Below are positions 43,119 to 51,777 of a stretch of DNA of 64,000 bases, piece after piece. The notes beneath the pieces were generated by a model that saw only the letters and a list, made by a program, of their open reading frames with translations, searched no databases and had not been told where the DNA came from. This stretch comes from Streptococcus gallolyticus subsp. gallolyticus DSM 16831 (GTDB lineage Bacteria > Bacillota > Bacilli > Lactobacillales > Streptococcaceae), in assembly GCF_002000985.1 (NCBI RefSeq), contig NZ_CP018822.1, positions 1,506,001-1,570,000 of the forward strand, in the 5' to 3' direction. Position 1 is the stretch's first letter. Each line of letters begins with the position of its first letter. Position numbers and translations under genes: made by a program.

Positions 43119-43493
43119 TTATAGCAGTTGTTTTGCTTCTGTAACGGTTACTTCCAAGACACTTCGCAAAAATGGAAATTTTGTTTTCATTTCGTCAAAT
43201 TCTGCGCCCTCATTGACCAATCTACCCGTTCCTAATATTCTAAACCCCGTCCCTTGATAGCCGTTAAATCCCTCTACTTGACGAGCACCACATGTCAGAA
43301 TAAGATTCGGATTAACCTTTAAATCCTTTTCTGTACTATGCATCCCCGCTACTGGCAAGAGTATCCGATTATCTCCCTTTAAAACAAGATAAGAATTCCA
43401 AGTGCACGTAACATGCGGCATTTCTTCACCCCACGACGTTATTGAAACAACACCCTCATGATTTAAAACATTTTTAAAAGTCTCAGTAAACAT
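43119..43493 (-). CDS. pyridoxamine 5'-phosphate oxidase-like flavin-binding protein
   Basis: 124 residues with the split-barrel pattern of FMN-binding proteins: EGVVSITSWGEEMPHVTCTW, then RILLPVAGMHSTEKDLKVNP and GFRILGTGRLVNEG. Such proteins bind FMN or F420-like cofactors and act in oxidoreduction or detoxification. The exact reaction is unknown. AAGGAT-like sequence is weak before the ATG. A csRNA gene lies in the following intergenic region. Confidence 0.8.
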   Translation of the reverse strand: MFTETFKNVLNHEGVVSITSWGEEMPHVTCTWNSYLVLKGDNRILLPVAGMHSTEKDLKVNPNLILTCGARQVEGFNGYQGTGFRILGTGRLVNEGAEFDEMKTKFPFLRSVLEVTVTEAKQLL

Positions 43494-43668
43494 AAGAAAT
43501 ATCCTCTGTATTCATATTTTGAGCTAAATCACGCTTCAACTCAGGGTCATTGTAACATCTCAATTTAAAGAAATGATTTCAGTTATGCTACAAGTAAACT
43601 TTTATAATTAAAAATTTTCTGGCATGATAATTATGATTTCTTTAAGATTCTCCCTCTATACTATAAAC

Positions 43669-43731
43669 AATCCTAATAAACTTTCTTTTTCATAATCTCC
43701 TAAGAACGACTGCCAATGGTGGTCGTTTTTT
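43669..43731 (+). ncRNA. CiaR-dependent small RNA (csRNA), copy 2
   Basis: A CiaR-type box (ATTATG at 43630, five bases, TTTAAG at 43641-43646) is ten bases before TATACT (43657-43662). The transcript is almost identical to copy 3, carries the anti-ribosome-binding-site stretch CATAATCTCC and ends in CGACTGCC/GGTGGTCG with a T-run. Its end meets the stop of the convergent VOC gene. Start and end are estimates. Confidence 0.75.
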
Positions 43732-43735
43732 GATA

Positions 43736-44113
43736 TTATTTTGATTCTGAGAAAGCAAAATAATGCCCTTCAGGATCACAGAAATTACATGTCAACACGT
43801 TTCCAATTTGAACAATATCACCAACTACAACACCAAGTCTTGTAAGATTTTCACGAGTCTGTTTGACATCATCACAACTAAACATCAACGACGGTGTTTC
43901 GAGATTCACTTCTGGAGAATATTCTGCTACTGCCCTCTTATTCAGTAATACAATTGCTGTTTCAGAATCAGCTTGTGGAACAAGAACAAACGCTGTCGTT
44001 TCAGCTGGTCCAAGCATTGTTTGTTTTAAGGTAAAGCCAATTTTTTCCACCCAAAATGTCGCACATTTTTCTGTATCTTCCACATACAGCATAATTTGAG
44101 AAATAGATTTCAT
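43736..44113 (-). CDS. VOC-family (glyoxalase/bleomycin-resistance-like) protein
   Basis: 125 residues from ATG 44113 (AGGA upstream). ISQIMLYVEDTEKCATFWVE at the start and FCDPEGHYFAFSE at the end are the paired beta-alpha-beta motifs of vicinal oxygen chelate proteins, including a likely metal-binding glutamate at the C-terminus. Members include glyoxalases, dioxygenases and antibiotic-binding proteins; which applies here cannot be decided. A longer N-terminal extension lacks a ribosome binding site. Confidence 0.8.
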   Translation of the reverse strand: MKSISQIMLYVEDTEKCATFWVEKIGFTLKQTMLGPAETTAFVLVPQADSETAIVLLNKRAVAEYSPEVNLETPSLMFSCDDVKQTRENLTRLGVVVGDIVQIGNVLTCNFCDPEGHYFAFSESK

Positions 44114-44283
44114 AAATAATTTTCCTAGTTTTCTATATGATTTGCGTTTTAAATTAGTAATAGTTTGCCTTTTTTTCAAGCAATCGTCAACAATTATGCT
44201 TATCATTAAAAAAACACTCAAGATTTTTTAAACTAAGCATCTACTGTTAATCAATTCTAAAATAATATCTTTTTCAAGGAGTA

Positions 44284-44308
44284 TGTTATAATACTGGAAA
44301 CGTTTTAC
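44284..44308 (+). promoter_or_regulatory. promoter with a weak cre-like site
   Basis: TGTTATAAT (44284-44292) is an extended -10 for the gene at 44344. TGGAAACGTTTTAC at 44295-44308 partly matches the CcpA cre consensus but misses the terminal CA, so carbon catabolite control is only a possibility. Confidence 0.4.
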
Positions 44309-44343
44309 TTTTATAATCATCTCAAGAAAGGAATTTAATTAAT

Positions 44344-45171
44344 ATGGTTTTAAGTGTAAAAACAGTTGCTTACGCTAAGCAATCTGAAAAACAAGTTATG
44401 GATATTTATTTTCCAGAAAATCAAGAGAAAAAGTGCCCTGCAATTATTCTAGTTCATGGTGGTGCATTCACTTTTGGTGACCAAAAAATGCCATTAATTC
44501 AGCCGATTATCAACGAGGCACTGGCTAAAGGCATCTTAGTAGCTTCTGTTGATTATCGAAAATCACAAGATGCCATTTTTCCAGCCGCATTAGCAGATGT
44601 CAAAGCCGCTGTTCGTTATTTGAAAGCTCACAGTGAAGAATACCAGATTGACATAAACCAAATGACTATCTGGGGTGAATCTGCAGGAGCTTACTTAGCA
44701 CTAATGACAGCTCTAACCCCGACAGTACCTACTTTAAACGGTGATGTTTCAGAAAATAGTGACCAGTCTCCGCAAGTTAATGGTTTAGTTAGCTTTTATG
44801 CTCCCGTTGAATTTTACACAATGCAATCCGAATATCGCTCTCTCGATAATCCTACTGCTGGAGAAGGAAAATTTGAAAGTGACTTTTTAGGTGTTGATAA
44901 TATCTATCATGATAAAGCTGCCTGTGACAAGAGTTACTGGAAAACTTATCTAGATTTTCTTCCTAACGACTTTAAATTAAAAGCAGTTGTTCAAGTGGGA
45001 GGAGAAAAAGATATCATGGTACCTTATTTGCAATCGGTTCATTTTGCTGAGCAACTAGCACAATTACCTGGCATTGATATTCAATTCACAAAAATAACAA
45101 CTGCTAAACACGAGGATCCTATATTTTATACTCAAGATAATATTAAGCATATCTTGAATTTTTTGAGCTAG
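44344..45171 (+). CDS. alpha/beta hydrolase, esterase/lipase of the HGG family
   Basis: 275 residues. ILVHGGAFTFGD is the HGG oxyanion-hole motif, IWGESAGAYLALM (GxSxG) near residue 118 is the nucleophile elbow, GEKDIMVPY supplies a likely aspartate and AKHEDPIF the histidine. The family hydrolyses small esters, including acetylated sugars (BD-FAE type). No signal peptide, so cytoplasmic. AAAGGAA precedes the ATG. A csRNA gene lies just downstream on the same strand. Confidence 0.88.
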   Translation: MVLSVKTVAYAKQSEKQVMDIYFPENQEKKCPAIILVHGGAFTFGDQKMPLIQPIINEALAKGILVASVDYRKSQDAIFPAALADVKAAVRYLKAHSEEYQIDINQMTIWGESAGAYLALMTALTPTVPTLNGDVSENSDQSPQVNGLVSFYAPVEFYTMQSEYRSLDNPTAGEGKFESDFLGVDNIYHDKAACDKSYWKTYLDFLPNDFKLKAVVQVGGEKDIMVPYLQSVHFAEQLAQLPGIDIQFTKITTAKHEDPIFYTQDNIKHILNFLS

Positions 45172-45238
45172 AATTTTAAATTCAAAATCTATTTTATACC
45201 TTATGATTTCTTTAAGATTCTCCCTCTATACTATAAAC

Positions 45239-45302
45239 AATCCTAATAAACTTTCTTTTTCATAATCTCCTAAGAACGACTGCCAACGGTGGTCGTTTTT
45301 TT
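45239..45302 (+). ncRNA. CiaR-dependent small RNA (csRNA), copy 3
   Basis: A CiaR-type box (CTTATG at 45200, five bases, TTTAAG at 45211-45216) is ten bases before TATACT (45227-45232). The sequence from the box to the terminator differs from copy 2 at very few positions, including the loop of the terminator hairpin (AAC instead of AAT). The high identity indicates recent duplication or gene conversion. Ends are estimates. Confidence 0.75.
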
Positions 45303-45319
45303 GGGGGTGATATAAAAGG

Positions 45320-45540
45320 GAGTGGGACAAATAAAGTCTCCAGTGGAGACTTTATTCATGAGCCTAGAAATTAAAAAGCGAATCAGTAGTTTCGTAGAAA
45401 CTTGATTCCTCAGCAAATCTTAATTTCTTGTTGCTGACCAAAAACGGTCTATCACCAGATTATTGAAGTCCAAGCCACTGCACCTTGTAAATAATCGCTA
45501 TGTAAACAAAGAAGCTGGGTACTTTGTCCCAGCCTCTTTT
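45320..45540 (+). repeat. structured repeat-like element with terminal inverted repeats
   Basis: About 220 bases without a gene. TGGGACAAA at 45323-45331 is repeated inverted as TTTGTCCCA at 45523-45531. Inside are a perfect 10-bp stem (AAAGTCTCCA/TGGAGACTTT, 45334-45354), a stem ending in GAATCA and TGATTC around 45383-45411, and AGCAA/TTGCT. The 3' end forms a terminator hairpin (GCTGGG/CCCAGC) followed by a T-rich tail. The look is that of a repeated intergenic element of streptococci (MITE-like) that is also transcribable as a folded RNA. Confidence 0.6.
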
Positions 45541-45543
45541 ATT

Positions 45544-46365
45544 TTATTCATCTTCATCAACCGCATCACCTGTAAGTTGTGCTGCGTCTGAAATGAATTG
45601 TTTGTATTTATCTTCTTTGGCTAATTTTTTGATGACTTTGTTAACCGTTTTCACCAATTCGCCGCTATCTTTTGGCATAGCTACTGCTTTGGCGTCACCT
45701 TCGCCTGTTTCAAGAGCAAAGCTTGCTAGAGCTAAGTCAGAATTTTGTGAAAGGTAACCTTCTGCGACTGGTTTTTCCAAATCGACAGCTTGAACTTGAC
45801 CAGATTTTAATTCATTAATGGCTTCACCCATAGCTGTTAACGAAACAATGTTAGAATCTGATAGTTGGTCTTTTGCCAAATTTTCTTCAATCGTTCCTTT
45901 TTGAACTGCCACTTTTAAGCCTGACAAACTATCAACTGATGTGTAGGTATCAACATCACTCGCTTTAACTAAGATAGCATTTTCAGTCTCATAATAGGCA
46001 TCTGAAAAGTCATACACTTTGGCACGTTCTTCAGTATAAGACAAACCAGAGATTGCCATGTCAGCTTTTCCTGTTTGAAGACTTGAAAGAACATTATCAA
46101 AACTCATTGATGATAGTTCTAACTCGACACCAAGTTCATCAGCAATAGCTTGCGCCAATTCCACATCAGCACCAACAATGGTATCTTTGCCATCAACCAA
46201 AGCCTTGAACTCAAACGGGGCGTAGTCTGGGCTGATAGCCACAACTAATTTCCCTTTTTTGACAATTTTTTCTTGTAAATTTTCATTTGATGACGAGCCA
46301 CAAGCAGCTAACGTCAGCACAGAAATAAGCGCAAGAACCCCTAAAAATATTTTTTTGATTTTCAT
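45544..46365 (-). CDS. amino acid ABC transporter substrate-binding lipoprotein (paralogue 1)
   Basis: 273 residues from ATG 46365. The lipobox LTLAACGSS places it on the outer face of the membrane. The body is a family 3 solute-binding protein (FEFKALVDGKDTIVGADVEL, ADMAISGLSYTEERAKVYDF). It is close to the two lipoproteins at 47679-49351. It has a consensus promoter of its own. No permease or ATPase gene is adjacent, so it must share a transporter. Substrate is probably a polar amino acid or cystine; not determinable here. Confidence 0.9.
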   Translation of the reverse strand: MKIKKIFLGVLALISVLTLAACGSSSNENLQEKIVKKGKLVVAISPDYAPFEFKALVDGKDTIVGADVELAQAIADELGVELELSSMSFDNVLSSLQTGKADMAISGLSYTEERAKVYDFSDAYYETENAILVKASDVDTYTSVDSLSGLKVAVQKGTIEENLAKDQLSDSNIVSLTAMGEAINELKSGQVQAVDLEKPVAEGYLSQNSDLALASFALETGEGDAKAVAMPKDSGELVKTVNKVIKKLAKEDKYKQFISDAAQLTGDAVDEDE

Positions 46366-46396
46366 ATTTATTCTCTTTTCTCTTAAACTTATCTCT

Positions 46397-46425
46397 ATTT
46401 TAGCTATTTTTTTGCAATACGTCAA
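46397..46425 (-). promoter_or_regulatory. promoter of substrate-binding paralogue 1
   Basis: On the minus strand TTGACG (46420-46425) and TAAAAT (46397-46402) are separated by exactly 17 bases. Confidence 0.75.
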
Positions 46426-46480
46426 CGAGTTTTTGAATAAAAATTCAGTTTGTCAGTCGGTTGTATTTTACAAGATTTCC

Positions 46481-47593
46481 TTAAAACTCTTTCAAACATG
46501 CCGATAATAACTGCAAGCCCTGTTTTAGTGTTTCTTGCTGGCAAGAATAGCCTAAACGAACATAACCTTCTCTATCAAAACGATTTCCTGGAACCAATAA
46601 AACACCATATTTTTGCAATAACGTTAAGCAAAATGCTTCGATTGGAACATTAACATCAAGCTTAACAAAAGATGTTGGTACTTCTGCAGGACGAATGTAA
46701 GACGCTTTAGGTTCTGAGGCAATCCATTGATCAAGAATTGCCAAATTTTCTCTGATAATATGGCGATTTCGTGCCAAAATAGCTTCTTTATGCTCAAGTG
46801 CTAAACTGGCTACCATATCATCAAAGACGCCCGCACAAATCATGGTGTAATCCCGATAATCTCGTAAAATATCAGTTACCTCATCACAAGCTACTACCCA
46901 GCCGACACGAATACCAGGTAATGAAAATGTTTTTGAGAGGCTGTTAACCGAGATTCCCTTATCGTACAAATCCATAATAGAAGAAACTTTTTTAGTCGTA
47001 AACGGACGATAAACCTCATCTGCCAAAATATAAGCCCCACACGATTTCGCAATCGCAACTAACTCTTGCAAATACTCATCGTCCATAACAGCTCCCGTTG
47101 GATTGTTGGCATTATTAATGCAAATCATTTTGGTATTTGGGCGAATCAGCTGGCGCAATTCATCTAAATCAGGCAACCAATTATTTTCCTCTTTGACTTG
47201 CCAAAAGTCAACTTCAGCTCCCAATGATTTTGGAATATCATACAACTGCTGGTAAGTCGGATAGATAGAAATCACATGGTCTTTTGGTTCAATCAATCCA
47301 TATAAAACCAACATATTCGCTCCCGTTGCCCCATTGGTCTGAAGAATCTGACTTTCTGCTACCGAATGATAGAGATTACTAACTGCCTTTTTGAATTCAG
47401 GTGAGCCTTCAATCCAACCATAATTTAACTTTTTAGTTAATAATTCTTGGTAAAACTCTTCTTGCGAAACGCCTGCCAAGTTAAATAATTCTTGCAAAGT
47501 CAGCGCATCAATTGAAACGCCTGCAATATCATAGATTGCTTCCTTTTCATGGACATTAAGCCATTCTTCAACGCCAAAACGTGGTAATTTCAT
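46481..47593 (-). CDS. PLP-dependent aminotransferase (class I/II)
   Basis: 370 residues. The PLP-binding lysine lies in SVNSLSKTFSLPGIRVGW, and NNANNPTGAVMDD and ADEVYRPF are the conserved substrate/cofactor loops. ATG 47593 has GAGG six bases upstream, better than the ATG four codons earlier. An extended -10 (TGGTAAAAT) lies close by. Amino-donor is unknown. The neighbouring amino-acid-binding lipoproteins suggest a link to amino acid scavenging or sulfur amino acid metabolism. Confidence 0.88.
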   Translation of the reverse strand: MKLPRFGVEEWLNVHEKEAIYDIAGVSIDALTLQELFNLAGVSQEEFYQELLTKKLNYGWIEGSPEFKKAVSNLYHSVAESQILQTNGATGANMLVLYGLIEPKDHVISIYPTYQQLYDIPKSLGAEVDFWQVKEENNWLPDLDELRQLIRPNTKMICINNANNPTGAVMDDEYLQELVAIAKSCGAYILADEVYRPFTTKKVSSIMDLYDKGISVNSLSKTFSLPGIRVGWVVACDEVTDILRDYRDYTMICAGVFDDMVASLALEHKEAILARNRHIIRENLAILDQWIASEPKASYIRPAEVPTSFVKLDVNVPIEAFCLTLLQKYGVLLVPGNRFDREGYVRLGYSCQQETLKQGLQLLSACLKEF

Positions 47594-47642
47594 CTCAAAC
47601 CTCATGGACTTTCTATTACTATCATCATTTTACCATGATGAC

Positions 47643-47671
47643 ATAAAAACTGAGAGTGAAAAGCTCTCAGT
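47643..47671 (-). terminator. terminator after the paired substrate-binding genes
   Basis: ACTGAGAG and CTCTCAGT form a perfect 8-bp stem with a seven-base loop and a TTTTATG tail on the minus strand, just after the stop at 47679. Confidence 0.85.
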
Positions 47672-47678
47672 CTTGACA

Positions 47679-48494
47679 TTATTCATCTGAACTTGAACTA
47701 CTTTGTGTGTAAGTCGCTGCTTTTTCAAGCCAAGCATCAAAATCACCAGAATCTTTGGCTTTTTTGATAACGTCATTGACGGTATCGATTAAGTCTTGAT
47801 CTGTTCCTTTCGCAAATGCGACTGCGTAAGCATCTGTATCACTTGATTCTAAGGTCATATCTGCAATCATCAAATCGTCATTTTGTGAAACATAGCCTTC
47901 GGCAATAGCTTTCTCCAAAACAACTGCTTGAAGCTGATTATTTTTCAATTCATTAATCATTTCGCCGTTTGATGTTAAGGAAACAAGGCTCGAATCTGGC
48001 AATTGGTCTTTCGCAATGTTTTCTTGGATTGAACCTTTTTGCGCACCAACTGCTTTTCCTGCCAAACTTTCAAGTGTGGTATAGGTTGCCTCGTCCGATT
48101 TTTTGATGATGACAATATTTTCAGCCTCATAGTAAGCGTCCGAAAAGTCATAAGCTTTCTTACGTTCGTCCGTTACTGAAATTCCTGCGATTGCAATATC
48201 TGCTTTCCCAGAAGTCACCGAAGCCAATACATTGTTAAATGACATTACCGAAAAATCTGCATCAACACCAAGAGCATCAGCGATAGCATTTCCCAGTTCA
48301 ATATCGGCACCAACAAGAGTATCTTTGCCATCAATTAGTGTTTTAAATTCAAACGGTGCAAATTCTGACTCTGTTGCAATCACAATTTTTCCTTTATCTT
48401 GAATACTGGATTGACTGGCACCTGTCGAAGATGAACAAGCTGACAAACTTCCTACTATTATGAGTAAGATAAATCCCCTAAAAAACTTTTTCAT
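47679..48494 (-). CDS. amino acid ABC transporter substrate-binding lipoprotein (paralogue 2)
   Basis: 271 residues. Signal with lipobox GSLSACSSS and a family 3 binding domain (FEFKTLIDGKDTLVGADIEL, ADIAIAGISVTDERKKAYDF). It follows paralogue 3 by 11 bases, so both form one transcript ending at the terminator at 47643. AGGAG-like sequence precedes the ATG. A serine-rich acidic C-terminal tail (SSSSDE) resembles those of its paralogues. Confidence 0.9.
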   Translation of the reverse strand: MKKFFRGFILLIIVGSLSACSSSTGASQSSIQDKGKIVIATESEFAPFEFKTLIDGKDTLVGADIELGNAIADALGVDADFSVMSFNNVLASVTSGKADIAIAGISVTDERKKAYDFSDAYYEAENIVIIKKSDEATYTTLESLAGKAVGAQKGSIQENIAKDQLPDSSLVSLTSNGEMINELKNNQLQAVVLEKAIAEGYVSQNDDLMIADMTLESSDTDAYAVAFAKGTDQDLIDTVNDVIKKAKDSGDFDAWLEKAATYTQSSSSSDE

Positions 48495-48505
48495 ACAGTA
48501 TCTCC

Positions 48506-49351
48506 TTAGTCGTCAGAGTCACTAGAATCGCTAGAGTCACTTACTGATAATTCGTAAGCCTCTTGAATAAACTGATCAATTTTTCCAGATTCTTTTAATT
48601 CCTTGATAACTTTATTAACTTTCTTAGTTAATTTTGTACTACCTTTAGGAAGGGCGACAGCGTAAGCATCAGCATCATCTGACGTTAACGTGATATCTGA
48701 AATAGTAAGGTCACTGTTATTTGCAACATAACCTTCGGCAATTGGTTTTTCAAGGACAACTGCTTCAATTTGTGAATTTTTTAATTCGTTAATCATTTCA
48801 CTGTTTTGTGTCAATGAAACGACTTTTGCACCTGTTAATTGTTCAGAGGCAACTGTTTCTTGGATACTTCCTTTTTGAGTACCAACTGATAGACCGTCTA
48901 AAGAGTCTGTATCTGTATATTTATCAATATCTGTTTTTCTGATAAGAACAACATTCTCAGCTTCATAATAAGGGTCTGAGAAATCATAAGCTTTCTTACG
49001 TTCTTCTGTTGCTGAAATTCCTGAAATGGCAATGTCTGCTTTGCCAGATTGGAGACTTGCAAGAACGTTATTAAATGACATTGATGAGAATTTGACATCC
49101 ACACCAAGTTCTTCTGCAATAGCTTTAGCAATCTCAACATCAGCCCCAACAATAGTATCTTTGCCGTCAACCAATGTTTTAAATTCAAATGGAGCGAACT
49201 CTGGGTTCAACGCAACAACAAGTGTTCCTTTGTCTTTGATATCTGATACTGATGTATCTTCTGAACTGCTAGAACCACAAGCTGACAATAGGAAAAGCGA
49301 AGCAGCCGCTACTGCTAAACCACCAAATAATTTACTTACCTTCATAATCAT
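48506..49351 (-). CDS. amino acid ABC transporter substrate-binding lipoprotein (paralogue 3)
   Basis: 281 residues, or 279 if the second methionine is used (both have AGAGAAAA nearby). Lipobox LLSACGSSS; family 3 binding domain (FEFKTLVDGKDTIVGADVEI, ADIAISGISATEERKKAYDF). First gene of a two-gene operon from a consensus promoter. The tail is a run of SDSS repeats. Together with paralogues 1 and 2 it indicates duplication with possible change of ligand. Confidence 0.9.
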   Translation of the reverse strand: MIMKVSKLFGGLAVAAASLFLLSACGSSSSEDTSVSDIKDKGTLVVALNPEFAPFEFKTLVDGKDTIVGADVEIAKAIAEELGVDVKFSSMSFNNVLASLQSGKADIAISGISATEERKKAYDFSDPYYEAENVVLIRKTDIDKYTDTDSLDGLSVGTQKGSIQETVASEQLTGAKVVSLTQNSEMINELKNSQIEAVVLEKPIAEGYVANNSDLTISDITLTSDDADAYAVALPKGSTKLTKKVNKVIKELKESGKIDQFIQEAYELSVSDSSDSSDSDD

Positions 49352-49378
49352 TTTCTCTTTTCTTTTTGATATAAATAC

Positions 49379-49407
49379 ATTATATTTAATTTTTATACAT
49401 TTGTCAA
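49379..49407 (-). promoter_or_regulatory. consensus promoter of the paired substrate-binding genes
   Basis: The minus strand has perfect TTGACA (49402-49407) and TATAAT (49379-49384) boxes 17 bases apart. Confidence 0.9.
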
Positions 49408-49460
49408 CTTATATTTTTATAAAAATTCAACATTTTGACATTATTTCTGTATAAAATAGC

Positions 49461-49488
49461 AAAAAGGCTGATTTCTCAGCCTTTTTTG
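49461..49488. terminator. bidirectional-looking terminator after malP
   Basis: AAAGGCTGA and TCAGCCTTT pair around a small loop, with T-runs on both strands. It ends the malQP transcript and could also stop transcription in the other direction. Confidence 0.85.
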
Positions 49489-49512
49489 TATTTTCACATT
49501 GCGCGTTACTTC

Positions 49513-51777
49513 TTAGTTGCTGTGCCAGATTTCGTCGTTGTATTGTTCAATTGTACGGTCTGATGAGAAGAAACCAGCTTTGGCAATATTTTTAACGACT
49601 TTTGTCATCCAAACTTTTTGGTCTTCGTAATCAGCAAGCATTTGTTCTTTAACAGCAATGTATTCTTTAAGGTCAATCAAAGTCATGAACCAGTCTTTGT
49701 TAATCAATTCATTGTAAAGACGCTCAAGACGTTCTGCGTTACCATGTTTCACTAATTCATCACTAACGATGAAGTCAACAGCTTCTTTGATAACTGGGTC
49801 ATTTTCATAGTAATCAGTTGATACATAACCTTCCGTTGCATAAAGGTCAATGATAGTATCAGAATCTTTACCAAATGTATAAATATTATCCATTCCTGCT
49901 AATTCAGCAATTTCAACATTGGCACCGTCCATTGTACCAAGAGTCAATGCACCGTTGAGCATGAATTTCATGTTACCAGTACCTGAAGCTTCTTTTGATG
50001 CAAGAGAGATTTGTTCAGAAATATCTGTCGCAGGAATTAAGTGTTCAGCAACTGTAACGTTATAGTTTTCAACCAAGTGAACATTTAGGTATTGGTTAAC
50101 TTCTGGGTCGTTGTTAATCACTTCTGACAAGCAAAGAATCAAGTGAATGATATCTTGGGCAATGATGTAAGCAGGTGCTGCTTTACCACCAAAGATAACA
50201 GTAATCTTACGTTCTGGCAGGTTACCACGTTTGATTTCAAGGTATTTGTGAATGACATAAAGAGCATTCATTTGTTGACGTTTGTACTCGTGGAAACGTT
50301 TGATTTGTGTATCAATAATTGAGTTTTCGTCAAGTTCAATACCTTTATTTTCTTTGAGGTAACGTTTAAGAGCAAGTTTATTATTGTGCTTGATTTCAGC
50401 CAATTTAGCATGAACAGCTTCATCATCAGCAAAAGCAAGTAATTTTTCAAGCTTAGTCGCATCAGTCAAGTAGTCATCGCCGATAAGTTCTTTGATATAG
50501 TCAGCCAAATCTTGGTTGGCAAATTCAAGCCAGCGACGGAATGTGATACCGTTTGTTTTGTTGTTGAATTTTTCAGGATAAATATCATAGAACGGTTTCA
50601 ACTCACTGTTTTTAAGGATTTCAGTGTGAAGCGCAGCTACCCCATTGACAGATGTTGAGAAATGAATATCCATATGTGCCATGTGAACACGGTCAGCTTC
50701 GTCAATGATTTGAACAGCTGGGTCAGAGTATTCGCTAGCAATCAATGTATTCAATTTTTCAATGATTGTTACCAAATGAGGAACAACTTCGTTAAGGTAG
50801 TCAAGAGGCCATTTTTCAAGCGCTTCTGCCAAGATAGTGTGGTTAGTGTAACCAACCATATTTTTCACGATTGAAACAGCTTCGTCAAAGTCAATGTCAT
50901 GTTTTTCAGTCAAAAGACGGATAAGTTCTGGAATGACCATTGATGGGTGAGTATCATTGATTTGCACATAAGCATAATCAGCCAAATCATGCAAGTTTGA
51001 CCCACGTTCGATAGCTTCATCAATCAATAACTGTGCCGCATTTGAGACCATGAAATATTGTTGGTAAATACGAAGCAATTCACCGTTTTTATCTGAATCA
51101 TCTGGGTAAAGGAAGAGTGTCAAGTTTTTCTTGATTTCCGTCTTATCAAATGAAATACCGTCATGAATCAAACCATAATCAAGACCGTCAATATCAAACA
51201 AGTTCAAATAGTTTTTAGTGTCACGTTTATAACCCAAAACATCGATACGGTCAAGACGAGATTTAAGTGTGAAATCTTTAAATGGCACATCATAACTGAT
51301 ATCAGTTGGAACAAGCCATGAATCTTTTTCAATCCAGTAGTTAGCTTCTGCTTCTTGTTGGTTATCAACGAAAACTTGTTTGAAAAGTCCGCAGTGATAG
51401 TTAAGACCAACACCTTCACCATTGATACCAAGTGTTGACATTGAATCGATGAAACATGATGCCAAACGACCAAGTCCACCGTTACCAAGAGATGGTTCAA
51501 GTTCAACATCTTCTACTTCAGCAATTGATTTCCCTGCTGCTGCTAATTCAGCTTTAACATCTTTGTAGATGCCAAGGTTAATAAGGTTGTTTGACAATAG
51601 TTTTCCGATAAGGAATTCAGCAGAAATGTAGTAAACTTTGCGTTTTGCTGTGTTTTTTGGTTTTTCAGCCGCCAATTCTTTAACGTAATGCAAAAGCGCT
51701 ACGTAAATATCTTCATTGCTCAATTCAGCAAGGTTTTGTCCTTTTGATTGGAGATAGTTTGTGAAATTAGTTGTCAT
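49513..51777 (-). CDS. malP: maltodextrin/glycogen phosphorylase
   Basis: 754 residues, the usual size. The PLP site is recognisable near residue 600 ([20 protein letters not shown]), and [18 protein letters not shown] and KRFHEYKRQ are family motifs. It releases glucose 1-phosphate from alpha-1,4-glucans using inorganic phosphate. Its start overlaps malQ by 11 bases, and both belong to the MalR-controlled maltodextrin pathway. Confidence 0.95.
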   Translation of the reverse strand: MTTNFTNYLQSKGQNLAELSNEDIYVALLHYVKELAAEKPKNTAKRKVYYISAEFLIGKLLSNNLINLGIYKDVKAELAAAGKSIAEVEDVELEPSLGNGGLGRLASCFIDSMSTLGINGEGVGLNYHCGLFKQVFVDNQQEAEANYWIEKDSWLVPTDISYDVPFKDFTLKSRLDRIDVLGYKRDTKNYLNLFDIDGLDYGLIHDGISFDKTEIKKNLTLFLYPDDSDKNGELLRIYQQYFMVSNAAQLLIDEAIERGSNLHDLADYAYVQINDTHPSMVIPELIRLLTEKHDIDFDEAVSIVKNMVGYTNHTILAEALEKWPLDYLNEVVPHLVTIIEKLNTLIASEYSDPAVQIIDEADRVHMAHMDIHFSTSVNGVAALHTEILKNSELKPFYDIYPEKFNNKTNGITFRRWLEFANQDLADYIKELIGDDYLTDATKLEKLLAFADDEAVHAKLAEIKHNNKLALKRYLKENKGIELDENSIIDTQIKRFHEYKRQQMNALYVIHKYLEIKRGNLPERKITVIFGGKAAPAYIIAQDIIHLILCLSEVINNDPEVNQYLNVHLVENYNVTVAEHLIPATDISEQISLASKEASGTGNMKFMLNGALTLGTMDGANVEIAELAGMDNIYTFGKDSDTIIDLYATEGYVSTDYYENDPVIKEAVDFIVSDELVKHGNAERLERLYNELINKDWFMTLIDLKEYIAVKEQMLADYEDQKVWMTKVVKNIAKAGFFSSDRTIEQYNDEIWHSN

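Noticed and set aside
44295..44308. firm CcpA cre site upstream of the esterase gene
   Set aside because: The last two consensus bases do not match; kept only as a weak possibility within the promoter entry.
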